64,000 nucleotides of DNA from Candidatus Saccharimonadota bacterium (GCA_017432025.1 JAFRJX010000008.1:62001-126000), one strand, 5' to 3'; shown: positions 9,537 through 18,424, counted from the stretch's first letter. The notes: a model not told the origin generated them from the sequence alone. Program-made: numbers and translations.

Positions 9537-10367
9537 ATGTTCTCGTATGTAATCGTAACTTTAGCGACATTCGCTGGTGCATTTGTGCTAGGCAAGGTGT
9601 TTAGCAACGTGCGAAGGGACCGGGAATTCCGGGAAGCTTTGCGGAAGAAAATGGAAGAAGATCAGAAGGGGGTTATCAATTACAAATCTACTCCGTATGT
9701 GGAAAGCAAGGTACTGCCATGTGGCACGACGATTGATTATTTCGGATTCTTAAACACCGTGAAGGAATACAAGAGATTTGCGAATGTAGAAGAAGCGCTC
9801 GTGGAGTTAAAAGCCCAGGAACGAAGAGTAAATTTTCTGTTTGGAGAAATTGTACCGCTGGTACGACGACTGAAAATGAAACGGCCGAAATACGCTTTTG
9901 CGGTGATTCAAAGATGCTTTGATGCATATTCGGAAAACCGGACGGCACTCATCGACGTCATTGACGGTCTGTGGGATTCAACACTCGAAAAGAACAAAAA
10001 GCAGTATGCTGAAATGATTCTGGATATCGCGAGGGACAACCAAGTGATTATCAATTCACTTGAGCAGTTTTACGAAGCGGCGAGTGTGTATCTTGCGAAG
10101 GTTTACGAAGATGACACGTCGGTGCATGTGACGGATCTTGGTTCGGCGGCGGAGCTTGATAAACTCACGGATATCTTTGAGAATGTGATTCTCAAAACAG
10201 AAGAGCAGATGCAAGAGCAGTTAAAACGGAAACAAGATGAAGACATTATGACGTATGTCGAGAAATACGAAAAAGAGCATGCTAATTCCTACGAGGCGAA
10301 CTCCGAGCCGGAAAGTTTCGAAGAAAGGATGAAGCGGGCTGGCGGAGTACAGCTGGGTGGGAATTAA
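9537..10367 (+). CDS. Membrane-anchored hypothetical protein, 276 aa
   Basis: The ATG at 9537 is chosen because AGGAGG lies 7 bases before it and the promoter ends at 9484; the frame is open further upstream but that part precedes the promoter. Residues 4-22 form one membrane helix, followed by a mostly helical soluble domain and a Glu/Lys-rich tail (about 220-276). No catalytic motif or family is recognised. It is followed by its own terminator. Confidence 0.75.
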   Translation: MFSYVIVTLATFAGAFVLGKVFSNVRRDREFREALRKKMEEDQKGVINYKSTPYVESKVLPCGTTIDYFGFLNTVKEYKRFANVEEALVELKAQERRVNFLFGEIVPLVRRLKMKRPKYAFAVIQRCFDAYSENRTALIDVIDGLWDSTLEKNKKQYAEMILDIARDNQVIINSLEQFYEAASVYLAKVYEDDTSVHVTDLGSAAELDKLTDIFENVILKTEEQMQEQLKRKQDEDIMTYVEKYEKEHANSYEANSEPESFEERMKRAGGVQLGGN

Positions 10368-10394
10368 AAAGTCTTGGAGTGTTTAGCTCCTAGT

Positions 10395-10419
10395 GGCCGG
10401 ATGAAAGTCCGGCCTTTTT
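10395..10419 (+). terminator. Rho-independent terminator
   Basis: GGCCGG (10395-10400) pairs with CCGGCC (10409-10414), followed by TTTTTA. It ends the 9537-10367 transcript. Confidence 0.85.
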
Positions 10420-10439
10420 ATGTAGTGTATAATGAAAGT

Positions 10440-11042
10440 ATGAAGAATAAACCATTAGAAAAATACCAAAAGATTGGGATATTGCTTTTGGTGGCAGTAT
10501 TTGCGGGGTTCTTTGGTTGGGTTTATGAAATGATTTTTTATTTCTTTGACGGGGGGACGGGGGAGTTTTACATGCAGGGAGGGAACTTCCTGCCGTGGAT
10601 TAATATTTATGCGATTGGGGCGATATTAATTCTCGCGACTTGCTGGCGATTTAGAGATAAATGGTGGCTGGTGTTTTTGGTATCGATGGTAGTGACGGGA
10701 CTTTTGGAATTAGTGGCCGGCTGGTTGGTGTTTAAACTATTTGGAGCGAGGTATTGGGATTATAATAAAGAGATTTTGAATTTCGGAAATATCGGGGGAT
10801 TCGTGTGTCTTAGATCGGTGCTGTTCTTTGGGGCTTCGGCGTTGTTTCTGGTGTACGCAGTGGTGCCGGTATGTAGGTGGCTTGCGATACATATGAGCCG
10901 GAGAGCATTTCTCACTCTCGCGATTTTACTATTTACGATTGTGATGGTAGACGAAGTATACAATCTACTTGCCTCAAAAGTATTTGGCTGGCCAGACGCG
11001 ATGGATTTCTGGCGAAGCATGGGGTGGAAGTATTTGACGTAG
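10440..11042 (+). CDS. CmpB-like (PF06541-type) integral membrane protein
   Basis: The start is ATG 10440, because TATAAT (10428-10433) lies 6 bases before it, giving a leaderless message; a longer reading would run through the preceding terminator. The 200-residue protein has about five membrane helices and the GWVYEM motif followed by a conserved Asn/Tyr region, typical of the family annotated as putative ABC-transporter type IV, CmpB. Despite the name, the biochemical function of the family is unknown. Confidence 0.75.
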   Translation: MKNKPLEKYQKIGILLLVAVFAGFFGWVYEMIFYFFDGGTGEFYMQGGNFLPWINIYAIGAILILATCWRFRDKWWLVFLVSMVVTGLLELVAGWLVFKLFGARYWDYNKEILNFGNIGGFVCLRSVLFFGASALFLVYAVVPVCRWLAIHMSRRAFLTLAILLFTIVMVDEVYNLLASKVFGWPDAMDFWRSMGWKYLT

Positions 11043-11090
11043 ACAGTCTTGCGGCAAAACCTGCCTACTATTTGATGATATAATATAGAT

Positions 11091-11405
11091 ATGGAAAAGG
11101 TGCAAAAAGAAATTAGGCTTTTTAATGCCGAGCGAGACTGGGATCAATTTCATAGCCCAGAAAATCTTGCAAAATCTATTTCAATTGAGGCGGGCGAGCT
11201 ATTGGAGTGTTTTCAATGGGATGGAAATTATAGAAAGGAAAAAGTTTGCGAAGAACTTGCAGACGTTTTTAATTATTGTTTTTTGCTTGCAGATAAAATT
11301 GGTGTTGATCCAGAGAGAATTATTCTTGAGAAGTTGGAAAAGACTAGACAAAAATACCCAGTAGAAAAAGCAAAAGGGACTAGTAAAAAATACACGGAGT
11401 TGTAA
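11091..11405 (+). CDS. MazG-like nucleotide pyrophosphohydrolase
   Basis: The 104-residue all-alpha protein carries the MazG metal-binding pattern: ExxE at residues 36-39 and ExxD at 55-58. Such enzymes hydrolyse NTPs/dNTPs to NMP and pyrophosphate. A TGA-TATAAT extended -10 box (11079-11084) lies 6 bases before the ATG, so the mRNA is probably leaderless. The gene is followed after one base by the GIY-YIG/helicase gene, so the two form an operon; small MazG proteins often accompany defence-type helicases. Confidence 0.85.
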   Translation: MEKVQKEIRLFNAERDWDQFHSPENLAKSISIEAGELLECFQWDGNYRKEKVCEELADVFNYCFLLADKIGVDPERIILEKLEKTRQKYPVEKAKGTSKKYTEL

Positions 11406-11406
11406 G

Positions 11407-13158
11407 ATGACTAGCATATCGAATGAACTTGATTTTACGAATAATATCAGGAGAGATATTAGTATTAATGAACCGGAATATGGTAAAGAATGGCCAATTG
11501 TCTATTTGATTTATAACGAGAACGAAGTATATATCGGCGAGACCGTAGACGCTAGTATTCGATTGGAGCAACATTATGAAAACCCAGTTCGTAGAAGCTT
11601 AGATAAAGTAAGAATTATTTCAGATAAAAGATTTAATAAGTCCGTTATTTTGGATTTAGAATCGTATCTCATTTCTCATATGTCTGCAGACACCAGGTTC
11701 AAAAAATTGCAGAACGGAAACGCTGGGCATCAGAGGCATAACTATTATGAAAGGGATAGCTATGTTACAAAATTCCCTGGAATATGGAGTAGTCTCAGAA
11801 GGATAGGTTTGGCGGAAAAGGCAATACGGACGATTGAAAATGATAATCTCTTTAAATTCTCTCCTTACAAATCATTAACTGATGACCAATATATTGTTGC
11901 ATCTCATATTATTAGAGATTTAGTCCATGACGTGAAGAGTAAAAAAGAAAGAACGTTTATTGTGAACGGTGGGCCTGGCACAGGAAAAACGGTTTTAGCG
12001 ATTTATCTAATGAAATTGCTCTCTACGGATGTTGAGGAGGATTTGGGTACTGATGATGAAGAACTTATTGAAAATATTCAAAAACTTAGACATTTACTGC
12101 CAAAAATGAAAATTGGTATAGTAGTTTCAATGTCGAATTTAAGAGCTACGCTTATAGATGTTTTTAACTCAACATATGGTCTCGATAAAAGAATGGTTTT
12201 TAATCCAAGCAACATTGCTAATTCTAGTGAAAAGTTCGATTTGCTAATAGTGGATGAATCTCACAGGTTAAAAGCGCCGCGTAATATGATGGGCACCGAG
12301 ATGAGAAACATTAGAGATAATAATATGAAACTTGGTCTTGATGAAAATGATGGTACTCAGCTTGATTGGATTATTAAGAAGAGTAAGTATCAGATTTTCT
12401 TTTACGATAAATTTCAATCTATTAAAAGAACGGATATTGATAGCTCCTGTTTCGAGAAACTAGAAAAGAATGGTGCGAGATCAATGAATTTGGATACTCA
12501 GGTTAGATGTGGTAAAGGTGGTCAAGAATATGTCAATTATGTACGCTCGATTTTTAGTGATGAACCGCCAGAGTGTTTTATAGATTTTAAAGATAAAAAG
12601 AAGAAACTCGATTATGATTTTAGAATATTTGATAATGTTAGAGAAATGACCGATTTGATTAAAAAACTGAATAGGAAAGATGGCGTTGGTCTATGCAGAA
12701 ATATTGCGGGCTATGGTTGGCCGTGGAAAACGAAGAATAAGATCCATCCGAGGAATGAACGTGAGACTGAAGAGTGCATTAGGATGGGGAAATATGATAT
12801 TGATATAAAAGGAAATAAATACATTTGGAATTCTAAGTACTATGGTTGGGTTGGCACGGAGAATTCCGAAAATGAGATCGGGTGCATTCATACAATTCAG
12901 GGGTACGATTTGAATTATGCCGGTATTATTATTGGAAATGAACTGAAATATGATAAGGGTTCTGGAAGAATAATAATAGATCGTTCTAAGTATTACGATA
13001 AAAATGGAAAAAATAAGACAAGCGATGAAGATTTACGAAACTACATTCTGAACATTTATTCTGTTTTATGTACGCGCGGTATTAGTGGAACATTTGTGTA
13101 TGCATGCGACGATGGATTAAGAGATTATCTGAAGCAGTTTATAAAAAGTTTCCACTAG
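11407..13158 (+). CDS. GIY-YIG nuclease fused to a DUF2075-type helicase/ATPase
   Basis: Residues 31-100 resemble a GIY-YIG nuclease (IVYLIY at 31-36, VYIGET at 41-46). A P-loop ATPase of the DUF2075/SF1 type follows, with Walker A GGPGTGKT at 188-195 and Walker B LLIVDESH at 279-286, and a C-terminal motif (IGCIHTIQGYDLNYAGIIIG) typical of SF1 motif V. The pair with MazG suggests nucleic-acid cleavage coupled to unwinding, possibly in antiviral defence; this role is inference from architecture. Base composition is more AT-rich than the T4SS genes, consistent with transfer. Confidence 0.85.
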   Translation: MTSISNELDFTNNIRRDISINEPEYGKEWPIVYLIYNENEVYIGETVDASIRLEQHYENPVRRSLDKVRIISDKRFNKSVILDLESYLISHMSADTRFKKLQNGNAGHQRHNYYERDSYVTKFPGIWSSLRRIGLAEKAIRTIENDNLFKFSPYKSLTDDQYIVASHIIRDLVHDVKSKKERTFIVNGGPGTGKTVLAIYLMKLLSTDVEEDLGTDDEELIENIQKLRHLLPKMKIGIVVSMSNLRATLIDVFNSTYGLDKRMVFNPSNIANSSEKFDLLIVDESHRLKAPRNMMGTEMRNIRDNNMKLGLDENDGTQLDWIIKKSKYQIFFYDKFQSIKRTDIDSSCFEKLEKNGARSMNLDTQVRCGKGGQEYVNYVRSIFSDEPPECFIDFKDKKKKLDYDFRIFDNVREMTDLIKKLNRKDGVGLCRNIAGYGWPWKTKNKIHPRNERETEECIRMGKYDIDIKGNKYIWNSKYYGWVGTENSENEIGCIHTIQGYDLNYAGIIIGNELKYDKGSGRIIIDRSKYYDKNGKNKTSDEDLRNYILNIYSVLCTRGISGTFVYACDDGLRDYLKQFIKSFH

Positions 13159-13173
13159 TTTTTAATAATAGGG

Positions 13174-13202
13174 TTTTCAAATCTAATGTTTTGTGGTATA
13201 AT
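13174..13202 (+). promoter_or_regulatory. tRNA-Lys promoter
   Basis: TTTTCA (13174-13179), 17 bases, then TATAAT (13197-13202) with an extended TGG, 28 bases before the tRNA. Confidence 0.7.
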
Positions 13203-13230
13203 AAATAGAGTTCTTTTTGGACGCGTGAGC

Positions 13231-13307
13231 GGGCCGGTAGCTCAGCTGGTTAGAGCACGAGCCTCTTAAGCTTGGTGTCGAGGGTTCGAGTCCCTCCCGG
13301 CTCACCA
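13231..13307 (+). tRNA. tRNA-Lys (anticodon CTT)
   Basis: A full cloverleaf is visible: 7-bp acceptor (one G-U), D-stem GCTC/GAGC, anticodon stem CGAGC/GCTTG with loop CTCTTAA, T-arm with GGTTCGAGTCC, and an encoded CCA. Confidence 0.95.
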
Positions 13308-13315
13308 AATAAAAG

Positions 13316-13338
13316 AAGCCCCGTAGGGCTTATTTTTA
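13316..13338 (+). terminator. Terminator of tRNA-Lys
   Basis: AAGCCC and GGGCTT pair around a CGTA loop, followed by a T-rich tail. Confidence 0.8.
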
Positions 13339-13376
13339 TTGCCGACATTACCAAATCATTGGCACATATCTTTTGT

Positions 13377-13877
13377 TTAATTATTGTTATTATACCAATT
13401 TACATTAATACTTCCGTTATATAACTCTGGGAGGTTGTCGATATGGCCAATCTTTGAATAGTCGTAATTCGTATCAAATGATTTGTAAAAGATTACGAGA
13501 CAGTTATTGCCAAAGAGCATTACGTCGCTAGCCTCGATATGCTTTGGGCTGTAGACGTTCGTGGGAAGGGGACTATCTAGATAAGCGTATTTTTCATTAC
13601 CGTTTAGGTCGCTCATTGAAATGTCTAGTGGCAATAAACTAATCAGGGCGGCGGTAGTGGAATTATTTTCGAGATTAACTGTTAATTTTTTATTGTTGAT
13701 ATTAAGGTAGATTTTATCCATTTTGGCTTCCTTTTCTCGTGGTTCGTCATTCGTGGTTTCTTGATTTAGATTTGGATCTATATCCGGTTCTTTGTTATTC
13801 ATCATGATGGTGGTAACGACAACCGAAATAATTATGACGGTGAGGATTGGGATTGATATTTTTAATGCTTTATTCAT
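13377..13877 (-). CDS. Membrane-anchored cyclophilin-like fold protein
   Basis: An N-terminal membrane anchor (about 6-26) and an acidic linker precede a domain of about 115 residues that matches the cyclophilin-like family (Cyclophil_like2): KIYLNINNKKLTVNLENN, then LLPLDISMSDLNGNEKYAYL, and near the end VIFYKSFDTNYDYSKIGHI. These small extracytoplasmic proteins often sit beside flavodoxins, as here, where the flavodoxin gene is 9 bases upstream in the same operon. Enzymatic activity is unknown. Confidence 0.85.
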   Translation of the reverse strand: MNKALKISIPILTVIIISVVVTTIMMNNKEPDIDPNLNQETTNDEPREKEAKMDKIYLNINNKKLTVNLENNSTTAALISLLPLDISMSDLNGNEKYAYLDSPLPTNVYSPKHIEASDVMLFGNNCLVIFYKSFDTNYDYSKIGHIDNLPELYNGSINVNWYNNNN

Positions 13878-13886
13878 TTTGATAAT

Positions 13887-14519
13887 TTATAGGCTGTTAG
13901 TCCAATCTTTGATTTCTGCATCGGTAGCATCTTGCGAGAAACGATGGCCAGGCTGCCAATTGCCACCGGTAGCTTTGGCTTTTAGATCTGTATCGCTCGT
14001 ACCAAGACCAGAAGAATGGGAAGTACAAAACGGGACGACGGTTTTGTTGCCAAAATTAACTTGCTTTACAAATGAATCGACTGGCCAGGCTGAATCGCCC
14101 CACCAGATTGGGTAGCCGATAAATACGGTTTCGTATTCGTCCCAGTTTGGTACGGAGACGGATTTAAGGGCGACGTTTTGGAGTGAAGCGTCGCTATGCT
14201 CGCGTGAGACGCGGGAGGCGGAATCGGTCCAGTCCAAATCATCTTCGGTGTAGGCTTCAACTGGTTCGATTTCGAAAATGTCGGCATTTAGATTGGTAGC
14301 GATTTTCGTTGCGACATTTTTGGTGTGGTTTTGTGCGGAAAAGTAAATGACGATTGTTTTGGCGTTTTTGTCCATGGCTGGTTTCTCCTCTTTTGCGGTT
14401 GAATTATTAGATTGTTTTTGGTCTTCATCTTCGGCACTCATGAAAAATAAAACGGCTCCTGCAACTACTGCGAGGAGACCGACGGCAACCAAGATAAAAG
14501 CGAGTAACTTTTTATCCAT
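13887..14519 (-). CDS. Membrane-anchored flavodoxin
   Basis: Residues 6-27 are a membrane anchor, followed by a low-complexity linker and a flavodoxin fold (about 54-210). The FMN phosphate-binding loop is YFSAQNHTKNVA and the 90s-loop region is GYPIWWGDSAW, as in the Flavodoxin_4 family. It probably acts as an extracytoplasmic electron-transfer or reductase protein. TATAAT (complement of 14526-14531) lies 6 bases before the ATG, suggesting a leaderless mRNA. It leads a two-gene operon with the cyclophilin-like gene. Confidence 0.9.
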   Translation of the reverse strand: MDKKLLAFILVAVGLLAVVAGAVLFFMSAEDEDQKQSNNSTAKEEKPAMDKNAKTIVIYFSAQNHTKNVATKIATNLNADIFEIEPVEAYTEDDLDWTDSASRVSREHSDASLQNVALKSVSVPNWDEYETVFIGYPIWWGDSAWPVDSFVKQVNFGNKTVVPFCTSHSSGLGTSDTDLKAKATGGNWQPGHRFSQDATDAEIKDWTNSL

Positions 14520-14672
14520 GTAGATATTATAGCATATGACTTGAGTGGGTATTTAATCGCTTGCATCGACGTCGAGTGTGATATTGTCTTAAACTTTTGC
14601 TTAAAGTTTTTTTGACGGATTCAATTAGAGTATAATAATATATGTCATACAAATGAAAATAAAGGACGTAAA

Positions 14673-15050
14673 ATGAATTCAATTATAGATATATTAGGTA
14701 GCCTTTATCAAAATTTTTCCTGGAATTCTGGATTAAATTCAGTTATCGCTGTATCGTTTATTGCTTCAATTCTTGTGACTATCATATTTGCATGCAGTGT
14801 AAAGAATAGAATTAGACAGAAAAAGGATTTTGATGGTTTTGGTTGGGGTATTGTTAATGGGATATTTGGTACAGGAATCCTTTGGGTCATTATTGCCCAT
14901 AATTCGATTAGTAAAGATATTGCAAGAGCTAAAGACAGAAAATATGTAAAATATGCTAATGAACAAATGCAAACTTTTATTAAAACGTATGCTATCTGTT
15001 TAATCTTATGGATTGCTTATATTCTTTCGTTGTTATTATTTCTTGGGTAG
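14673..15050 (+). CDS. Hypothetical membrane protein, 125 aa, about three TM helices
   Basis: Hydrophobic helices lie at about residues 22-42, 57-76 and 104-124, with a charged loop (KNRIRQKKD) between the first two. An AAAGGA ribosome binding site precedes the ATG. The gene is convergent with the GHKL ATPase gene and has no recognisable family. A role as membrane partner of its neighbour is possible but unsupported. Confidence 0.65.
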   Translation: MNSIIDILGSLYQNFSWNSGLNSVIAVSFIASILVTIIFACSVKNRIRQKKDFDGFGWGIVNGIFGTGILWVIIAHNSISKDIARAKDRKYVKYANEQMQTFIKTYAICLILWIAYILSLLLFLG

Positions 15051-15064
15051 ATAAGCCTTAGAAA

Positions 15065-16603
15065 CTATCTTTCAGTTATTATTCCACGAGACTCCCATGT
15101 TATGGCTTCGAAATTATAACTATTTCCACGAGCGTCTTTCATTGTATTGACTATATCTATTATCTCTAACACCGTGTCTGGATGCTCTTTTGCAATTAGA
15201 AAACCTTTGCTTGGTACTATTCCGTCATATACTAGTCCATCCCAATACATTCTTAATTGATAAACATCTTTACTGGTAGTGGAATCGGCTTTTCCTTCGT
15301 AAACATAATTAATAGTCCCAATTGACTCAAACATATCTATACGAACTTTATCGCTGGCATTGTTTGAATGAGTAAATACGTGCATTTCGGTATCGCATCT
15401 ATAAGACTCGCCACGTTCTTTAGATAAAATACCCCTTGACGTATAACTCATCTTTTTGAGTTCCTCAAATAGATCCGTTTCATGAGTTGAGAACGAAATG
15501 TCTTTTGGTGGTTTTTCCATTTTTGACCGAATCCAACTATATAGAGCTTCAAGTCTTTCGTCGCCTTCGCGTAGACCATTTTTTGAAGTACGTGTTTTCG
15601 GAAGAGCGTCCGGATTATCTGAAATAATATTAATTTTAACAAGAAAATTATTATATGAGTTGTGTTTTTCAATTCCCCATACTTCGTTAAAGAGATTTGA
15701 ACATATGATGCGTCCATTAATTCTAATCTCTACACCTGATGATTGCATGCTGTGCTTGTAGTGACGCGCTGCGGTTTTATTATTGAATTGTTGCCGGTCT
15801 TCCAGTTCGGTAAAGCGACCAAATTCATATTCTAGTTTTACGTCGCCGCCACCCAGATTGATTATTTCGGTCCCGCTTCCCGGGGTAATATATTGTTCCC
15901 AAAGAGGAGTTAATGCTCCGACGCTTTCGTTGATTTCGGATTGCCCATAAGGAATAGTTTTTATTAAAATAGTTGCTCTTCCTGATTTTATAATGTCTGC
16001 ATATGTGAAGCCGAGATCTTCCATTAACGCATCTGCGATGCGCACAAAATCCGTAGCTCTTTTGTAAATAGTGCGGTACATCTCTCTACTACAGATGAAT
16101 CTGACTAGGGTCCCAGTTTTTAGGCTATATACTCCAGGCCAATTAGTTTCTGATGGATTAAGAACGCTAATTTGGTATTCTCCTATACTATACGGAGCTT
16201 TTATCGCTCTATATTGATTTTTATCTGCATCTGATTCATTTTTTGTATAAATAACCCAGCTATCGTTAGTAGGGTTTGCTGATGCGAGTGCGTGTTTTAA
16301 CCCAAAACCGTGTTCATTTAATGGAGATTCGGCGCCCGCTCGTCCACCGAGCGTAAAGGCGGCGTCTAGGTTCTTTATACCTGTGCCCGTATCTTCAATA
16401 CTTATTTCTACGTTGCCATCTTTTTCGAGCTCTTTAAGTTGAACGCAAATATTTTTTTGGATAGTGTTATTAGCATCAAAATTTGATATACAGTTATCTA
16501 CGAACTCATTAATTATTTGTCCTAATGAATCAAAATGGCCTCCAATGCCCGACCATATCTCTTTAACATCTGGGAAATTATGAATGGTTTCAGTGTTCTC
16601 CAT
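15065..16603 (-). CDS. GHKL-type ATPase (HATPase_c_3, MORC/Hsp90-like)
   Basis: The N-terminal domain has the Bergerat ATP-binding fold: N-box EFVDNC (33-38), G1 box DTGTGI (71-76) and G2 box HGFGLKHA (98-105). The remaining 400 residues are unassigned. Stand-alone proteins of this sort occur in restriction and other defence loci and in MORC-like families. It lies immediately left of attL of the prophage, facing the defence-like genes at the other side of the insertion, so it may belong to the same island. No histidine-kinase domain is present. Confidence 0.75.
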   Translation of the reverse strand: MENTETIHNFPDVKEIWSGIGGHFDSLGQIINEFVDNCISNFDANNTIQKNICVQLKELEKDGNVEISIEDTGTGIKNLDAAFTLGGRAGAESPLNEHGFGLKHALASANPTNDSWVIYTKNESDADKNQYRAIKAPYSIGEYQISVLNPSETNWPGVYSLKTGTLVRFICSREMYRTIYKRATDFVRIADALMEDLGFTYADIIKSGRATILIKTIPYGQSEINESVGALTPLWEQYITPGSGTEIINLGGGDVKLEYEFGRFTELEDRQQFNNKTAARHYKHSMQSSGVEIRINGRIICSNLFNEVWGIEKHNSYNNFLVKINIISDNPDALPKTRTSKNGLREGDERLEALYSWIRSKMEKPPKDISFSTHETDLFEELKKMSYTSRGILSKERGESYRCDTEMHVFTHSNNASDKVRIDMFESIGTINYVYEGKADSTTSKDVYQLRMYWDGLVYDGIVPSKGFLIAKEHPDTVLEIIDIVNTMKDARGNSYNFEAITWESRGIITER

Positions 16604-16711
16604 GTTACTCCTTTTATACTATTATACCATTGCTAGCTTCTTTGCATTGGTTTTAATAACCATCATCCTGTAATCTTAGTTACTGATGGCATCGTATGAT
16701 GACAAAAATGT

Positions 16712-16741
16712 GTTATTATGTTATAATATTAACATTGAATG
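16712..16741. other. attL, left prophage junction
   Basis: The site reads as a degenerate host arm GTTATTATGTTA, the 6-bp centre TAATAT (16724-16729), and a phage arm TAACATTGAATG. The 13 bases 16718-16730 recur exactly at attR (51332-51344). The phage arm here is the exact reverse complement of the phage arm at attR. A further inverted copy of the 11-base AACATTGAATG lies at 16773-16783 inside the phage. Confidence 0.85.
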
Positions 16742-16879
16742 GACCTTAAGCGGTTCCAGAAACTTCATTCTTCATTCAATGTTGTAAAGATTCGGAAGGT
16801 TTTTCAACGCTTCAGCTATTAACTCTAGTGTACCAAAAAGGGTGCTGTTTGTCAATCGTACCGGCACAGAGAAAAAGCA
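16742..16879. other. Gap between attL and integrase
   Basis: Gene-free phage sequence holding an inverted att-arm copy (CATTCAATGTT, 16773-16783) that could pair with 16731-16741 or act as an extra recombinase site. No convincing terminator for the integrase gene is seen. Confidence 0.5.
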
Positions 16880-17719
16880 TTATTGGTACTTAAAAAAGAG
16901 CTTTTCCAAGTGCCCATCAAGGCCGTGCAAGTAGCGTTGTGTCGTTGCTGCGTCAGCATGACCAACCATCTGCTGAATCTCCATTAATGTTGCACCTTTT
17001 TCCTGCAAATCAGTGGCGAATGAGTGGCGCAGTGAGTGCGGATAGAAGTCAGTCAGGCCAGCTGCAATGAACGGTTCACGCAAATGGATCCGAACCATGT
17101 CTCTCTGCATGTGATTGCCATGTTCATTTAGCCAGAGCCAGTCCTCAATACCATGTTTCTTGATGTATTTCTGAAGTAGTTTCTCGGTTGACCGGCTAAT
17201 GTAACTCTCACGCGGTTTGAAACCTTTACCCACGAAAGTTATGCGGCGGCCACAAAAGTTATTCAGCCGCAGATTCGTCAGCTCGGTAATACGCAAACCA
17301 GCATCAAAGCAAATTCGAATCATTAAACCGCCCATTTCGTCAGCACCTTTAAGAACTCTATTTATTTGATCCCTTGTGTAATACCTCCTGCGCGCCGGAC
17401 CTTCTTTGAGTTTATGAATTAGAGGAAGTTTAATGGGCATGTTCAATCCCATCTCACGAAAATACCTCAACATAGAAAGAATATTGGCCATTCGGGTGTT
17501 GATAGCTCTAGGCGAAACGCCGCGTTCCGACTGATACCTTACCCATTGGTCAAAGTCTGCGTTTGTCAATTTAGCGAGATCCTTACAACCACTTCCAATT
17601 ATGAAGTGCTTATACGTATGCTCTTTAGACCTTAGTGTTTGTTCTGACATTCTCCGCGTGTACTGGCAGTATGCCATATATTCATTTACTTGGCTGTAAA
17701 TTGGATATTGTGATTCCAC
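16880..17719 (-). CDS. int: Phage integrase (tyrosine recombinase)
   Basis: The 279-residue protein has an N-terminal SAM-like core-binding domain (about 5-95) and a catalytic domain with the complete active site: Arg143 (AGLRITEL), Lys165, His228 and Arg231 (HSLRHSF), His254 (GHADAATTQ) and the nucleophile Tyr263. It has no separate arm-binding domain and resembles XerC/D in size. It lies beside attL and presumably recombines the palindromic 12-6-12 attP with a degenerate attB. Confidence 0.95.
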   Translation of the reverse strand: MESQYPIYSQVNEYMAYCQYTRRMSEQTLRSKEHTYKHFIIGSGCKDLAKLTNADFDQWVRYQSERGVSPRAINTRMANILSMLRYFREMGLNMPIKLPLIHKLKEGPARRRYYTRDQINRVLKGADEMGGLMIRICFDAGLRITELTNLRLNNFCGRRITFVGKGFKPRESYISRSTEKLLQKYIKKHGIEDWLWLNEHGNHMQRDMVRIHLREPFIAAGLTDFYPHSLRHSFATDLQEKGATLMEIQQMVGHADAATTQRYLHGLDGHLEKLFFKYQ

Positions 17720-17799
17720 TTATTGAAATCCTTTCTCCCACTCAAATTAAAATTATTATTTTTTGCCGAGCCTACTATTATTCTTATTATTCTGATATG

Positions 17800-17858
17800 G
17801 GAGGTACAATTTTTGTACAGCGCTCTCTATAACGCGGAGGTACAATTTTTGTACAGCG
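17800..17858. repeat. Two 23-bp direct repeats with internal dyad (operator or iteron pair)
   Basis: The identical 23-mers at 17800-17822 and 17836-17858 both start GGAGG, contain the dyad GTACAA-TTT-TTGTAC and end AGCG. Their 36-base period is close to, but not exactly, a whole number of helical turns. They lie between the integrase and the winged-helix gene, so they may bind that protein. Confidence 0.8.
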
Positions 17859-17874
17859 GAATTGTGATTTTGAC

Positions 17875-17908
17875 ACTTTTCCACCGACTTTTCCACATAC
17901 TTTTCCAC
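17875..17908 (+). repeat. Three ACTTTTCCAC repeats, DnaA-box-like
   Basis: ACTTTTCCAC occurs at 17875-17884, 17887-17896 and 17899-17908, a strict 12-base period. Two continue as TTTTCCACA, one mismatch from the DnaA box TTATCCACA. With the iteron-like repeats and the adjacent winged-helix gene they resemble a small replication origin, which is inference. Confidence 0.65.
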
Positions 17909-17986
17909 AAGTAGCTCTTGACAAATAAAAACAGAGGTAAAATTTCGCACTACCTCCGTTGCGTAATTTTGTTTTTGTTGTGTTTT

Positions 17987-18277
17987 TTACAATACTATTT
18001 TATAACGAGATTTCACGTTTTGATTCTTTCCTTGAATGTAGTCAATCCTTCCGGCTTTAATCAGCTTGTCGCGGTCACGTATGAGCTTGCGCTTGTCAAT
18101 ACCGAGCAATTTGCAAAGATATGTATTCTCTACCGAGAAGTATCCGCGATCATCTTTTTTCCGCCTATGAGAGAGAAACCGAAGTTCAGATAACAAAATC
18201 GCAGCGTCCGCACCATACGCTATTTTTTCGTCATTATAGACGACCATATATGGCCGCTTTGGTTTCTTCCCAATCAC
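17987..18277 (-). CDS. Small winged-helix protein, candidate replication initiator or regulator
   Basis: The 96-residue protein starts at a GTG preceded by GAGG at 7 bases. Its middle and C-terminus (AAILLSELRFLSHR, VENTYLCKLLGIDKRKLIRDRDKLIKAGRI) resemble the winged-helix domain of phage and plasmid replisome-organiser or Rep proteins. It sits next to iteron-like and DnaA-box-like repeats and near the integrase, where a lysogeny or replication control gene is expected. No repressor of the CI type is otherwise visible, so a regulatory role is equally possible. Confidence 0.65.
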   Translation of the reverse strand: MIGKKPKRPYMVVYNDEKIAYGADAAILLSELRFLSHRRKKDDRGYFSVENTYLCKLLGIDKRKLIRDRDKLIKAGRIDYIQGKNQNVKSRYKIVL

Positions 18278-18327
18278 TAAGTACCTCGCTTATATCTTGA
18301 TTGTGGTTATAATTGAGGCACTGAAAA

Positions 18328-18350
18328 CCTCGGCATTACCGAGGCTTCTG
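18328..18350 (-). terminator. Hairpin with T tail on the minus strand
   Basis: CCTCGG (18328-18333) and CCGAGG (18339-18344) form a 6-bp stem; on the minus strand it is followed by TTTTC. It separates the tRNA cluster from the winged-helix gene. Confidence 0.5.
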
Positions 18351-18424
18351 AGTTTAGTTTCTGTGATTTCATTGTAGCAAATTATTGCCATTTTGTCCAG
18401 AGTCATTATCTGTTACGCTTATGG

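Noticed and set aside
13231..13307. tRNA-Lys as the prophage attachment site
   Set aside because: No copy of its 3' end occurs at the other prophage boundary, and the palindromic att site at 16.7 kb explains the junctions.
17756..17950. Minus-strand ORF of 64 codons over the repeats
   Set aside because: It consists largely of translated direct repeats and lacks a ribosome binding site; the DNA repeats explain it.
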